Below are positions 11,146-21,473 of a stretch of 64,000 nt of DNA, piece by piece; positions within the stretch are counted from its first letter, which is position 1, and each line of letters starts with the position of its first letter. This DNA is from Setophaga petechia (lineage: Eukaryota; Chordata; Aves; Passeriformes; Parulidae). Position numbers and translations under genes: made by a program. Location: positions 29,133,924-29,197,923 of the forward strand of contig JANCRA010000006.1 of assembly GCA_024362935.1 (NCBI GenBank). Reading direction: 5' to 3'. Below the pieces are notes generated by a model. It saw only the letters and a list, made by a program, of their open reading frames with translations. It searched no databases and was not told the DNA's origin.

Positions 11146-11578
11146 TGTTATAAATGCAGGGCACCCCAACAAGGGGAGAGAATGGTGCATCTGACTCCAT
11201 GTTCTCAGAAGGCAAATTTATTACTTTATTATACTAGATTATATTAAAGAATACCATACTATACTATACTAAAGCATACAGAAAAGATACTCACTGAATG
11301 CTAAAAAGATAATAATGAAAACTTGTGACTCTTTACAGAGTCCTGAAACAGCTTGGCCCTGATTGGCCAAAGAGTGAAAACAACTCACAGCAGAATCCAA
11401 TGAAACAATCACCTGTGGGTAAACAATCACCAAACACATTTCACATGAGCACAACACAGGAGAAGCAAATGAGATAAGACTTTTTTTCCTTTTCTCTGAG
11501 GCCTCTCTCGATGCCTTTCAGCTTCCCAGAAGAAAAACCCTGGGCGAAGGAGTTTTTTCAGAGAATGTGGATGCCACA
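11146..11578 (-). mobile_element. Solo LTR, ERVK-like (copy 5)
   Basis: This 433-bp LTR has flanks gtaggg (11140-11145) and ggaggg (11579-11584), five of six bases the same. On the minus strand it starts TGTGGCATCCACATTC. The middle (gccctgattggccaaagagt through gaagcaaatgagataag) differs from copy 1 at 1823-2248 at only a couple of visible positions, so these two are close relatives. A 14-15 bp insert (near 11508) breaks the block before cagcttccc. No internal genes are present. Confidence 0.93.
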
Positions 11579-11584
11579 GGAGGG

Positions 11585-12675
11585 CATGAGGGGCAAAGCA
11601 GGGAAGGTCTTGACAGAAGCACAGAGAGGCATCGCTGCTGTCTAGGAAGGTATTGGCATCCCAGGCTTTGGAGAATGTGCCAAAACTTGTGCCTGGCACA
11701 CACAGGGCTGCCAAGGCTGAATGACTTGCTTTCTGTCATCCTAGGGCAGCGCTGTGCCCCTGGCAAATGGAAAACTTGGTGCTCCTTTGTGAGTAGAACA
11801 AGATCATTTCAGTCCAGGGCTCTCTTCGTGGTTGAAGCTTTGGGATGCCCCAGAAGCAGGGAATTCCTGCTCTTCTCTCAGTGCTGTGACATGGTTTCTA
11901 GTGATCTCCTCTGTGCTGAGGAGACAGAGAGCTAGCCCTGGAAACCAAAGTCTGCACTTTGATCCCCTTTAGGAGCTCAGAGGGGGACCTTTCACAGCAA
12001 AACTTGGAATTCACATTGAAGAGTAGGAAGGATGGTGAAAGTCAGGGGGGACAGGGCTCCTCAAAGGACAAAGAGAACAAACAGGCCTAGAGCTCACCTG
12101 GACTGGAGCAGAGCAGTGCTCAGTTTGTTCCATGGAAGCACCAAGGTGCTTCCAGCTGTGTCTCTTTATCTCCAGTGGCCCAGCAGTGCTGTTGGCAGCA
12201 CTGCCCAGGTGCTCTGTTCCCTTTCCATCTGCTCTGAGGTTAGCAGGGAGCCTTGCACTGACTGTGTGGGTTTGGAGTTCAGTGCAAAATGCTTTGCTGA
12301 CCTGCAGAAGGCTGTGGCAGGGCCAGGGGCTGCAGCTGAACCTCAGCCTCCTGTGCTGATGGCCCCTCTGCAGGCAGGACCAGCAAGGGGGCCCTGCTGT
12401 GAGGCACTGGTTGTTTGCTCTTCATATCCCATTTGCTGGGGAAAGCTGAGGGAAGAGCAAGGGCTTTAATTCAGCTCTAGAGCCTCTGCTGGCTACTGCC
12501 TTGTGCTTTGCCAGTGCTGTGTGAAGTGGAGAGAGGGCATTATTCAGCACCACCGGTCCCAGTCTTCAGTCTGGGAGCAGATTTTAGAGGACAGACCTCA
12601 GCCCCAGGTCCTTGTTTGCTAAACAAGCTGGATCTGGAATTGCAGCTGATTTGTTTCTCATTGAAGGGTGAGACC
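11585..12675. other. Unique sequence, no gene seen
   Basis: The 145-codon open frame at 12032-12469 is the longest here but has no recognisable domain, and a second frame overlaps it. I see no transposon or tandem repeat. Confidence 0.4.
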
Positions 12676-12790
12676 TGAGATGGCTTTTTACACTCCCATC
12701 CTGATGCTGTGCAGCCAGCAGAAGAGACTAATTGTTAGACTGGCAGCTCTTTAGGTCGAATCTTCCACTGAAACAGGAATTTCTGCAATC
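12676..12790. repeat. Dispersed duplication C, copy 1
   Basis: The segment from tgagatggctttttacactc to acaggaatttctg recurs at 15429-15540. The copies share cctgatgctgtgcagccagc and gactaattgttagactgg. Copy 2 lacks a 3-base cag block within ggcagctctt. The flanks do not match. The family is not recognised. Confidence 0.88.
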
Positions 12791-12796
12791 TCTGTG

Positions 12797-13610
12797 GCCT
12801 GAGATAAGCTGCAGGTACTGAGCTGAGAAATCCAAACCTGTTGCCATATTTCAGCACGTGCAGCAAAGCCTGTCTGCCCTCTGCCTCTCTGGGGATCTGG
12901 AGAGGAAGAGGAGAGATTCCCCAGGCTCCATGTGAGGTGCAACTGTAATTCAGTGTGCCTTGCTGGACCCCGAGCCCGCTGTGGGCTGCTGAAGGAGTCT
13001 GTGCTCTGCTAGGGTTAAATGCTTACATGAAATCAATAGAAGTTTTATTGCCACCACGTGATGTGGCAGCTGGAACTCTGCCACCCCTAATAGAGGCTGT
13101 GTTAGGTCTCCCCCCTCCAAGTACAGGACAGATATATTGGTCTAGACAACTGAAAAATAGTGGTATATTGGGAGGCTGCGTTTTCATTATGTAAATGGAG
13201 CTCTACAGGAGGATTAATTGATTATTCAGTTACTATGGATCTGTCTTGGATGCCCTGGCAAGATGAGAGAACCTGATGGAAGCTCTCCAGTGGTGCTGTG
13301 GGGCAGCACAAAGGAGTCCTTGAGCACCCCCTGCTCCCCTCCAGGCACTGCACAATGCTGGAATTGCTTCCCAGAATCGTGTAGGTGCCTTCCTGCTCAT
13401 GACTGGTGACCATATCCTGCTACAGGCAGCAAAATCTTGCAAGAAATAGTCAGAACTGACCTATTTTGCACTGTTTGGAGGGATTCACCTGTTGACCAAG
13501 TCTTGCTGGTGGCAGCTGGAGACCATGCAGAGGGCTCCAGAGTAAATGTGCTGCTGCAAGTGCTGGGAGCTGTTGAGATAAATCCATTTTTGGAGACTTG
13601 CTCCTAGCTT

Positions 13611-13611
<1 letters not shown>
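12797..13611. other. Unique sequence, no gene seen
   Basis: No credible gene is visible. A cacgtg E-box sits near 13056 within ccaccacgtgatg, which alone proves nothing. Confidence 0.4.
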
Positions 13612-13644
<33 letters not shown>

Positions 13645-13790
13645 TATTTATATATCTATAGATATATAAAAATATAGAAAATATTATATATATAAATACA
13701 TATATATACACATATATAATATATATATATACAAAATATATATAATATATCAGTTATATATATATTATATGTATGTTCATAATATATTGT
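13612..13790. repeat. TA-rich microsatellite tract
   Basis: About 180 bases of TA dinucleotides with interruptions (aaat, tctatag, acacat, caaaat). The first 28 bases are almost pure TA. It can form hairpins and is likely variable in length between individuals. Confidence 0.97.
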
Positions 13791-14913
13791 TTTAGCCTCA
13801 GCCCAGCAAGGGAATGTTACAGAAACAGAGGGCAAAGATCAGCTGGGGGAAAGAAGGCACCATGATTTTGTGACAAGTACAAATATCTATTTCATGGGCA
13901 GCTTGAGAGCTCTTTAGGGTAGATCTTAGTGAAGCTCCAGACGAATGTAGTGCTATTTAGGCATTAAGGTCAGTGTCCACAGAATATTTTGGATTTTTGA
14001 GTATTTTAGAGTGTGGATAGGCTCCAAAATTTTGGAGCTCACAGGAATGGCTGCTGTGTGGTTGGAGCTGTTATTCTGCTCTCATTCCTAGGTTGTATCT
14101 GGGGCATTTTGAGAGCTGTCCTGTGAACATGCTGAGGTCTTCACTGCTGCCTGCATCACTGGGGTGCCCAGGTGTGGGGACAGCTGTGGAGCAGCTCTGC
14201 TCCCTCCCTGTGGCCCTGGAGCACTGGGGTTTTTTTGTGGGCTATCATATCCTCATAGCTAGATATGTCCCTTCTGGTCAGACAAACACATTATGGTACA
14301 GGGAATATTTTCTGACTCAGAAATACCTGTTCTGCCCTCCCCAGCAGTGGGAAATAGACCTGCACACTCTGTTGGGTTCAGATTGCTGCAGGAAGAAAGG
14401 ACAGCTGTGGTGAGATGGATGCACTCACTTTCTGCTGTCCTGCTGTGTGGGATATAATTGCTTTATCCTTCTCTGTTCTTCCAAAACCATTTCGATATTG
14501 CTGCCCAGATCAAATTTTGTGAAGAACATTTTAAAGCAAATCTTAGCCTTTGGCCTGAAATACATCACCTGTGGAAAGTTTTACAAACAATCCTGATATC
14601 TGGAGTCTGGGTGGGGAAAAGCTGTGATATTGCACAAGTGGAAATTTAGATCCTTGTGAGTAAGTGGAGATACTGGAATGGAGGGTGATGTGTCCCCAGA
14701 TTTGGGTGGGGAAAAAGTCATTGGGAATTGGAAAAAGGTCTAGTGGTGAAAGGAAGACCTGCTTATGCTGATGAAATAAGGAAATTTGCTTCTGTAAAAC
14801 AGGGAAAGATGAAAATAAAAATTAAAAGCTATGTCAGTAAATGTGCCAAACTCTTCCAGAAGTTTGCAGAGGGTCTTGCAATCCTGCTGAGAACAGGGCA
14901 AGAAACTTTCTGG
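13791..14913. other. Unique sequence, no gene seen
   Basis: Only short open frames and no recognised repeat. The stretch runs into the LTR at 14920. Confidence 0.4.
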
Positions 14914-14919
14914 AAAAGA

Positions 14920-15305
14920 TGTCACAGACATCTTTTCATGGAAATCCTTTCCTTGGGATTTTTTCTTCCTGAGAAGCTGAGAGGCCTCAGGAACAAAATG
15001 TAAACAATGATTATCTGCTGCTGTGGAATGCAACAGGTGGATCTGGGATTGGCTCATGTTGGATGTTTGTAATTAATGGCCAATCACAGTCAGCTGGCTG
15101 GGACAGAGAGTCTGAGCCACAAACCTTTGTTATCATTCTTTCTGATTCTATTCTTAGCCAGCCTTCTGAGGAAATCCTTTCTTCTATTCTTTTAGTATAG
15201 TTTTAATGTAATATATATGATAAAATGATAAATCAAGCCTTCTGAAGCATGGAGTCAGTTCCTCATCTCTTCCCCAATCCAAGAACCCCTGTGAACACGG
15301 TCACA
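14920..15305 (+). mobile_element. Solo LTR, ERVK-like (copy 6)
   Basis: This 386-bp LTR starts TGTCACAGACATC and ends GTGAACACGGTCACA. It carries cctgagaagctgagaggcct, aatgcaacaggtggatctg, aattaatggccaatcacag, cttagccagccttctgagg and an agtatagttttaatg stretch, matching copy 3 in order. Unlike the other copies, the flanks aaaaga and gagccc do not match, so the target-site duplication is lost or this LTR came from recombination between two insertions. The left flank plus LTR start forms an inverted repeat (see findings). Confidence 0.9.
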
Positions 15306-15428
15306 GAGCCCCAAGTAAGGACCAAAAGAGATAAGATTCTCCTTTTCCTATGAGAAGAGAGCAAACTGTGGCCACCTACCTCCTTTCTGGGGTGACAGAA
15401 TTGCACCAGACTGCTGCAGTGGTAGCTG

Positions 15429-15540
15429 TGAGATGCCTTTTTACACTCCCATCCTGATGCTGTGCAGCCAGCAGAGCAGACTAATTGTTAGACTGGCTCT
15501 TTAGGTCAAGACTTCCACTGAAACTGGAATTTCTGTAATT
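15429..15540. repeat. Dispersed duplication C, copy 2
   Basis: This is the second copy of 12676-12790, 2753 bases downstream and in the same orientation. It ends in ggaatttctgtaatttattt where copy 1 continues differently. Confidence 0.88.
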
Positions 15541-16731
15541 TATTTCATTTAAACTTGCTGCTCCTTTGTTCAGCATTGGCTGTGGAGAGGCAGCTCAGCT
15601 TTGTGCTGCACAAGGGCTCTTTGCTCTTTTCCTGAAGCCACCAACTCTGAGGATTTCAGAGCAGAAACTTTGCAGACACCAGGCTTGTTTGCAAGGCATT
15701 TCCACATCCTGTCTCGTGGATTCCCGAACAAAGATGTTTACAGGAAAAAAAAAAGGCAAAAAAAAAGCATTAATGCTATAGCAAGAGGGGGAAAGCATAA
15801 TGTATTCTTCAAATGTTTGTATGTCAGCAAAACGCCTGCAAACCATTCAATAGATTAATCCTGTAGCTGGCCTAAAAGGAATGGATTTCTAGCCATAACT
15901 GAGATTGGGAAAAATTGATTTCCATGTTCTTGTTGACTGAATAAGATGAAAACAACTGCCTTGGCACTCATTACTAGGCCAAGAATTCAGATCTCTGCTG
16001 GGCTGAATACCAGAACTAGCCCAGCTCAAGAAGTGATGAAAAAGGGGCTTTTCAGAAACCAAATCTTAAATATCTCCCATTGTGGAAATGGGATTTGCAG
16101 CAGATCATGGCTGCTAAAGTAGCTGGTGGCTTTGTGTGGATGTGTGGCCGGATGCTTTGGTCTCTCAGCCAGAACTATGAAGGCACTTCTGGTAATCAAA
16201 AATGTGAGAATAAATGGCTTGGTTGTCCATCTAGCTTCAGTGTAAAATTTAATTTCAAGAAGCAGTTCAAAAGAAGATATTTAAAATATGTTTATGTTCC
16301 ATGGAAGATACTTCTAAATTTACTTTAAGAAGCTCTTAGTGAGGGGGATAATGAGCTGGAAATTCTCATTGTTTTCCCCACCTCTGACAAAAGACAATAG
16401 AAAAGATGGGAGAAAATACTGGCTAGGACAGGAGGTGACACCTGCAGGTGGGACACACTCTCCAGACCTGTGTTCCCTGTGTCTAGGGAGTCCCCAGCTG
16501 GTCTCTCCCAAGTTTTTCCAGGCTGGATGAGCTGCATCCACCCAACCATCTCTTCAGATGCTTGGGACTGAGGGAGAAGATCTACACTTTGTTTTTACAT
16601 CATTTCAGGAGCCTTTTCTTCCCCTGGGACTGGTTCCCATTGAAGAACCCTTGTGCAAGAAGCAGGCAAAGCAAGGGACACAAACTCAGTTTGAGGTCCC
16701 ACAAATCCCAACATCTCCCAGACCCTCAACC
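15541..16731. other. Unique sequence, no gene seen
   Basis: A short A-rich run lies at 15745-15770. No gene or transposon is recognised. Confidence 0.4.
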
Positions 16732-16737
16732 TCTTGT

Positions 16738-17135
16738 TGTGGTGTTGTGAGGGTCCGCAGGATGAGGTGAGAGATGAGAATTTGACTCCATGTTCTCTGA
16801 AGGCTGATTTATTATTTTATCATCTTATATTATATTAAAAGAATGCCATACTAAAACTATATTAAAGAAAGGAAAGGATACATCAAAAGGCTAAATAAGA
16901 ATGATATTGAAAGCTCATGACTGACTCCTCAGAGTCTGACATAGCTGATGGTGATTGGTCTTTAATTAAAAACAATTCACATGGAACCAATCAAAGATGC
17001 ACCTGTTGGTAAACGATCTCCAGACCACATTCCAAGCAATCAGATCATTATTGTTTTCATTTTTTTTGTGGCTTCTCAGCTTCCCAGGAGAAAAAATCCT
17101 GGCAAAGGGATTTTTCAGAAAAGATCATGGTGACA
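16738..17135 (-). mobile_element. Solo LTR, ERVK-like (copy 7)
   Basis: This 398-bp LTR has an exact 6-bp duplication, tcttgt, at 16732-16737 and 17136-17141. On the minus strand it starts TGTCACCATGATC and carries the ctgggaagctgagaag block, a gattggttcc segment and the ccttcagagaacatggagtc motif before its 3' end. It mixes features of copies 1-5 and copies 3/6, so it may be an intermediate subfamily. No internal genes remain. Confidence 0.95.
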
Positions 17136-17449
17136 TCTTGTGCTGTGGATTAGGCCAATGCAAAAAGGCAAATCCCTGTCCCGAAATTCCCTGGGAATCA
17201 CAGCAGCTTTTGAGTGACTGCAAACAGATCAGTTGATAACCCTCAGTCTTATTGACACAACTCCAAAAACACGCTGCAAAGTGTAAATAATAAATGTGTA
17301 GTATCCGCACTGGAGCAGGTAAACACTGCCTGATGTTGTCTGATATTTCACTGGCAAGGTGTCCTCGGTGATGCTCCAGCAGAATAATTTTCCAAGCGAG
17401 TGGCTCGCGTGACAGGTGGATGTGCTGAGCTCACGGGGCTGGAGCTGGG

Positions 17450-17913
17450 AGCTCCATGCTGGGGATGGAGCAGGAGCAGCTCCGTGCTGGGGATGGAACA
17501 GGAGCAGCTCCGTGCTGGGGATGGAGCAGGAGCAGCTCCGTGCTGGGGATGGAGCAGGAGCAGCTCCGTGCTGGGGATGGAACAGGAGCAGCTCTACAAT
17601 GGGGATGGAGCAGGAGCAGCTCCGTGCTGGGAATGGAGCAGGAGCAGCTCCGTGCTGGGGATGGAACAGGAGCAGCACCACGGGTCTCTCCTGCTCTTCC
17701 CAGCAGCATCATGCTGGGGATGGAGCAGGAGCAGCTCCGTGCTGGGGATGGAGCAGGAGCAGCTCCACATTGGGGATGGAACAGGAGGAGCTCCATGATG
17801 GGGATGGAGCAGGAGCAGCTCCACGCTGGGGATGGAGCAGGAGCAGCTCCATGCTGGGGTTGGAACAGGAGCAGCTCCACGGGTCCCTCCTGCTCCTCCC
17901 AGCAGCTCGGCAC
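17450..17913. repeat. 28-bp minisatellite, about 14 units
   Basis: The unit is about agctccgtgctggggatgga followed by gcaggagc. Units vary mainly at gctccgtgct against gctccatgct or gctccacgct and at ggagcag against ggaacag. Two spacer-like segments, ccacgggtctctcctgctct near 17678 and ccacgggtccctcctgctcc near 17877, mark the middle and the end, so the array may be two sub-arrays. The 28-base period is not a multiple of three and the unit has no stop in any frame, so all six frames stay open. The long frames are an artefact and not genes. Confidence 0.97.
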
Positions 17914-18239
17914 GGGGCTACCAGGAAGGGCTCACCCCAGGCTTGCTGACAAGGGAAAGTTGCTAAAAGCTTTCTCCCTGCTGCTGGTGTGGATGTGTCA
18001 GCTTCCCAGGCTGGATGACACAGGGATGAATAATTCATGCTGGAGGTATTGACTGGTGGGAGCTGTTAGGAGCCTCGCCCTGGGTGAAGGGGCTGCCTTC
18101 CTGCTCAGGTGCTGGGGTTATCTATATCACAGGCTTACAGGCCATGACTTCTGCAGTATTTCACCAACAAGCTGTAAAATGGTTCTGTATCTACCTCTAC
18201 AAGGTATTATAAGAAAAACTATCTAATTAAGAAATGACA

Positions 18240-18693
18240 ACTAAATTATTTTTACTTTTGACCCAATAATCGATCACCTGTGCCCTGCAATGGGGACTGT
18301 CTTATCCAATTACACCCAAATACCACCCAAAAGCAATGGAGAAGAAGGTATTTTATCCAATACCACCCAAAAGCAATGGAGAAGAAGGCATTTTATCCAA
18401 TACCACCCAAAAGCAATGGAGAAGAAAGTATTTTATCCAGTACCACCCAAACCCATGGAGAAGAAGGTGAGAAGAAGGACCAGCCATGGCCCTAAAACCA
18501 CCATCTTGTTTTATATATATTACTATATTCTAAAACCTTAAACTCTAAGTTTTCCACCCTGTGATATTGGACACTTCTAGTCAAACTACACACCTATGAT
18601 CTCAGTTCTATAATTCAATTTTGGAAGCCTTCTCCACAGCCTCAGGTCAAAATGTGGTGTTCTCTTGAGGGTCTGTGCCTTTTAACACAGAAA
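18240..18693 (-). mobile_element. Old LTR-like element with internal repeat
   Basis: The order atggagaagaaggtg, ccatcttg, ctaaaacctt, ttccaccctgtgat, and a gtcaaaat block near 18648 parallels the two LTRs at 20828-21398 and 21474-22013. It therefore looks like a diverged member of that family, on the minus strand. I cannot fix either end and see no target-site duplication. Confidence 0.5.
18302..18470. repeat. 40-bp tandem repeat, about four units
   Basis: Units beginning ttttatccaa recur at 18351, 18391 and 18431, a period of exactly 40 bases, with a degenerate unit before them. Each holds taccacccaaaagcaatgga and gaagaagg. It lies inside the LTR-like element and appears to amplify its purine-rich agaagaagg zone. 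Confidence 0.95.
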
Positions 18694-18973
18694 GCCTGAA
18701 ATGTCTGTGTGTGTGCTGCTGTGATCCTGGATGGAGGGTGCCACCTTCATGCTGTGTGTTGTACCTGTTTGGCAAAGATTTTCCTTCCTGACCATGTGGA
18801 GACACAGGAAAGTCTCTGAGGTGACCTCAGGGCTGTACAATAACAGCCTGCAATGCCTGTAGCTATGAGTGGGAGACAGAGGAGACCAGGGATATGTGCC
18901 CAGGAATCCTGGAAGCTGCTCTCAGCTGCAGCAGTCACAGAGCTCCCCAAGATCTGCTTTTTCTCTCCTCTCA

Positions 18974-19427
18974 TGATGCCTTGAGAGGCTGACCTAGAAC
19001 AGAGACTGGACAGAGCTAAAGAATAAAGCAGGGATTTATTAGGAGGCCTCAATGGATCCACCTTGGGCAGCACAAGAGCCCAGCCAGGGCTGCACCCAAT
19101 ATGGGCCCAAAATGGTCACAAAATTGTTGACTTGTCGTGGGGTCTCTCACTTTTATAAGTTTTGCTCCATTTGCATATTGGAGTTCATTGTCCAATTCCA
19201 GCTCTAGCCCATGCAGTCCCATCCTTCTTGTTTTTCTCTCTCCAGTCCACGTTGTTTGTGCTCTTGGGCCTGAGATTTGGATCATTTGTCCTTGGTCCCC
19301 AGCTGGAGCAGGAATTGTTTTGTCTCCCTGCTCTGTGCACAGAGCTCACCATCCCCTATATGAAGCCCAGATCCACACACTAAAGCAGCACAGAATCTGA
19401 AAAATATAAAAGCCAAAACTTGAGGCA
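18974..19427 (-). mobile_element. LTR, TGCCT...AGGCATCA family, copy 1
   Basis: This 454-bp element on the minus strand starts TGCCTCAAGTTTTGGC and ends TCTCAAGGCATCA. It shares its ends, the actaaagcagcacagaatctg block, an attattaggaggcctc-type 3' zone and a ttttataagttttgctcc promoter-like stretch with the element at 45897-46315. The 7-bp flanks (cctctca and tcactca) agree at only five positions, so the duplication is uncertain. A frame of 78 codons (19049-19285) overlaps it and is not a gene. Confidence 0.8.
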
Positions 19428-20827
19428 TCACTCAGTGCCCAGTGTAACATTGCACTGACTTTCCCAAGTAAGATGTAAAGCTGAGCTGATGGGCTTTTTG
19501 AGAGCAAAGCTCTGTTAACAAGAGCAGGGAGGTTAACCTTGGATCCCTGCCCAAATTGAAGTGGATATAATCTCTAAATGGCTCATACCAAAATGAAATC
19601 CACTTATTGAGGGAACGTGTCCCTCTCTCTGCTGTAGTGCTGCTGTGCTGAGCACAGAGGGGACAGAAACTTGTGGGTGAGTGAATTTTGTGCTGAAAGT
19701 GTGAGGAAGCAAAGCAGGCCTGTCTTCCTGGGTGCATGCTCTGTTTTCCAAGAGATCCAACAAAATCAATCAAGGAAAAAAACCAACCTAGAATAGATCA
19801 AATCCTGGCTCCAGTCTCTATTTTGGTGGACCTGGGTTAGTCCTGAGCAGTGCTATCTTTCCTGGGAAGACCTCACTCATGGCACTTTCTGTGGGCCAGG
19901 GTTGTGCTGCCATCCAGCTCTGTGGGATGATGGACAATGCTCCAGGCTGGAACAAGACTCCAGAGGCCTTGGCTCAGAGATGATGTTCACCCTGGTCAGG
20001 GGCTGTGGTTAAAAGGAGCCGTGGGGAGGACTCACCCTGAGTAAAAACTGTGCACCAGGAGCCTGAGAAGCAGGTATGTGCAGTAAGATGGAATAAGCTG
20101 GCTGCCTGCAATAGCTGTGCAAGCACTGACTGCTGGGCTCAGAGGGCTGAGTCCTTCATGCTGCAAAATGTGCTGTAGCAATGCAGGATCCCAATGTGCC
20201 TTGGTCACCCAGCAGTACTGGACCAGGTTCTGGGAAGCTTCCAGCCTCAGCTTCACCAAACACATGCTCTGCCTAATGCAAATGCAGCTTTGGAGATGCT
20301 GAAAGGTTTCTCTCTCCCCCCCACTCTTAAAAAGAGCATATGTTCTCACTACTAACAAGCAGGTTTGCAAAGAGTCTATTTTTAAGATGATTACAGGGTA
20401 TCAGTAGCTGTTCCAGTGTCAACTGTCGGTTTTGTTTCCTCGTCGGCAGTAAACTGTTGGCAGGTTTGTGCACCAGAGGTTTACTCCTTCCCAGCTGTAA
20501 TTGCACAGCACAGAAATTATCACTTGCTCTGTGCATGCCTCTGCTGGTTCATCCCTCTGAGCCTGCTGCTCACCAGCAGCTCCTCCAAGCACATCCCACG
20601 TGCTGAAGAGCCGCGCCGTGGCATCTCCTGCTGGCAAAAGACAAGGCCTGGCTGCATCTGAGCTGCACAGATGAGCCTGAACGTGGCATTGTGATACAGG
20701 TGTGCTCAGTATTGGTTCTTCCTGCTCTGTTGCACAGGGAAAGAGCCCAAGATCAGGTTCCTTTCCTCTCAGGTTGCTGTTGATAATTGCTGCCCCAAGA
20801 TGTGCAGGATGTCTCTGCTTCAGCCCG
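19428..20827. other. Unique sequence, no gene seen
   Basis: Open frames up to 137 codons on the minus strand have no recognisable features. No transposon is seen between the two LTRs. Confidence 0.4.
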
Positions 20828-21398
20828 TGCAACTGAAGAACGAGTCTGGACTCTTCACTGTTCGGTCTTGAGGTTTGTTAATTCTTGTTTATTAATTCTT
20901 ATCTTTAAAAATTTTCTTTCTGCCCAGCCAAGATCTGCTCAGCAGGGCAGCCACAGGCACTCTGACTGCCTCTGAGGCGGTGTTGTCCTTTTATACTACA
21001 AACTACATGTATCATATTTGCACTTAATTCCCAATACCTATCCCCTATTTTAGACAATGCACTTCTTCTCTAAACCAATCCCAACGTACCAACATCCCTG
21101 CAGAAAATGGAGAACAAGAATAAGAAGGAGAAAGGCTAGACATGCCCAGATTCCTCCATCTTGTCCCCATAACCCCCATACCAAAAATCCTAAAATCTAC
21201 ATTTTCACCCTGTGAATATTTTATTATTATACCATTCAAACCTGTGTGACTTTCAGGTCCTCATACAAAGTTGGTAACTTGCTCCAGGGGTCAAAATCAA
21301 ATCCCCAGGTGCTCTGGGCTGCATGCCAAGGTCTCTGAGCCCCCCGACGGGGTCCTCAGCAACTCTGGACACCCAGAGGGATGTGCTGAGTTCTGACA
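20828..21398 (-). mobile_element. LTR, tandem pair member 1
   Basis: On the minus strand this roughly 571-bp element starts TGTCAGAACTCAGCAC and ends TTCTTCAGTTGCA. Internal landmarks on the plus strand are tttatactacaaactac, ctctaaaccaatccc, agattcctccatcttg and attttcaccctgtgaa. These recur in order in the next element. I see no matching target-site duplication, so the class is not settled. It resembles a songbird ERV LTR family by its organisation. Confidence 0.8.
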
Positions 21399-21473
21399 CT
21401 TTCTCACTAAGATGTCCCAGTCTCTGTGGTCAAGATGACCCCAAGGTGTTAGAAAGTCTCTTTTTCCCAGCCC

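Noticed and set aside
17416..18052. Long Gly/Ala/Cys/Trp-repeat proteins of 132-198 codons
   Set aside because: They are translations of a 28-bp minisatellite that is open in every frame.
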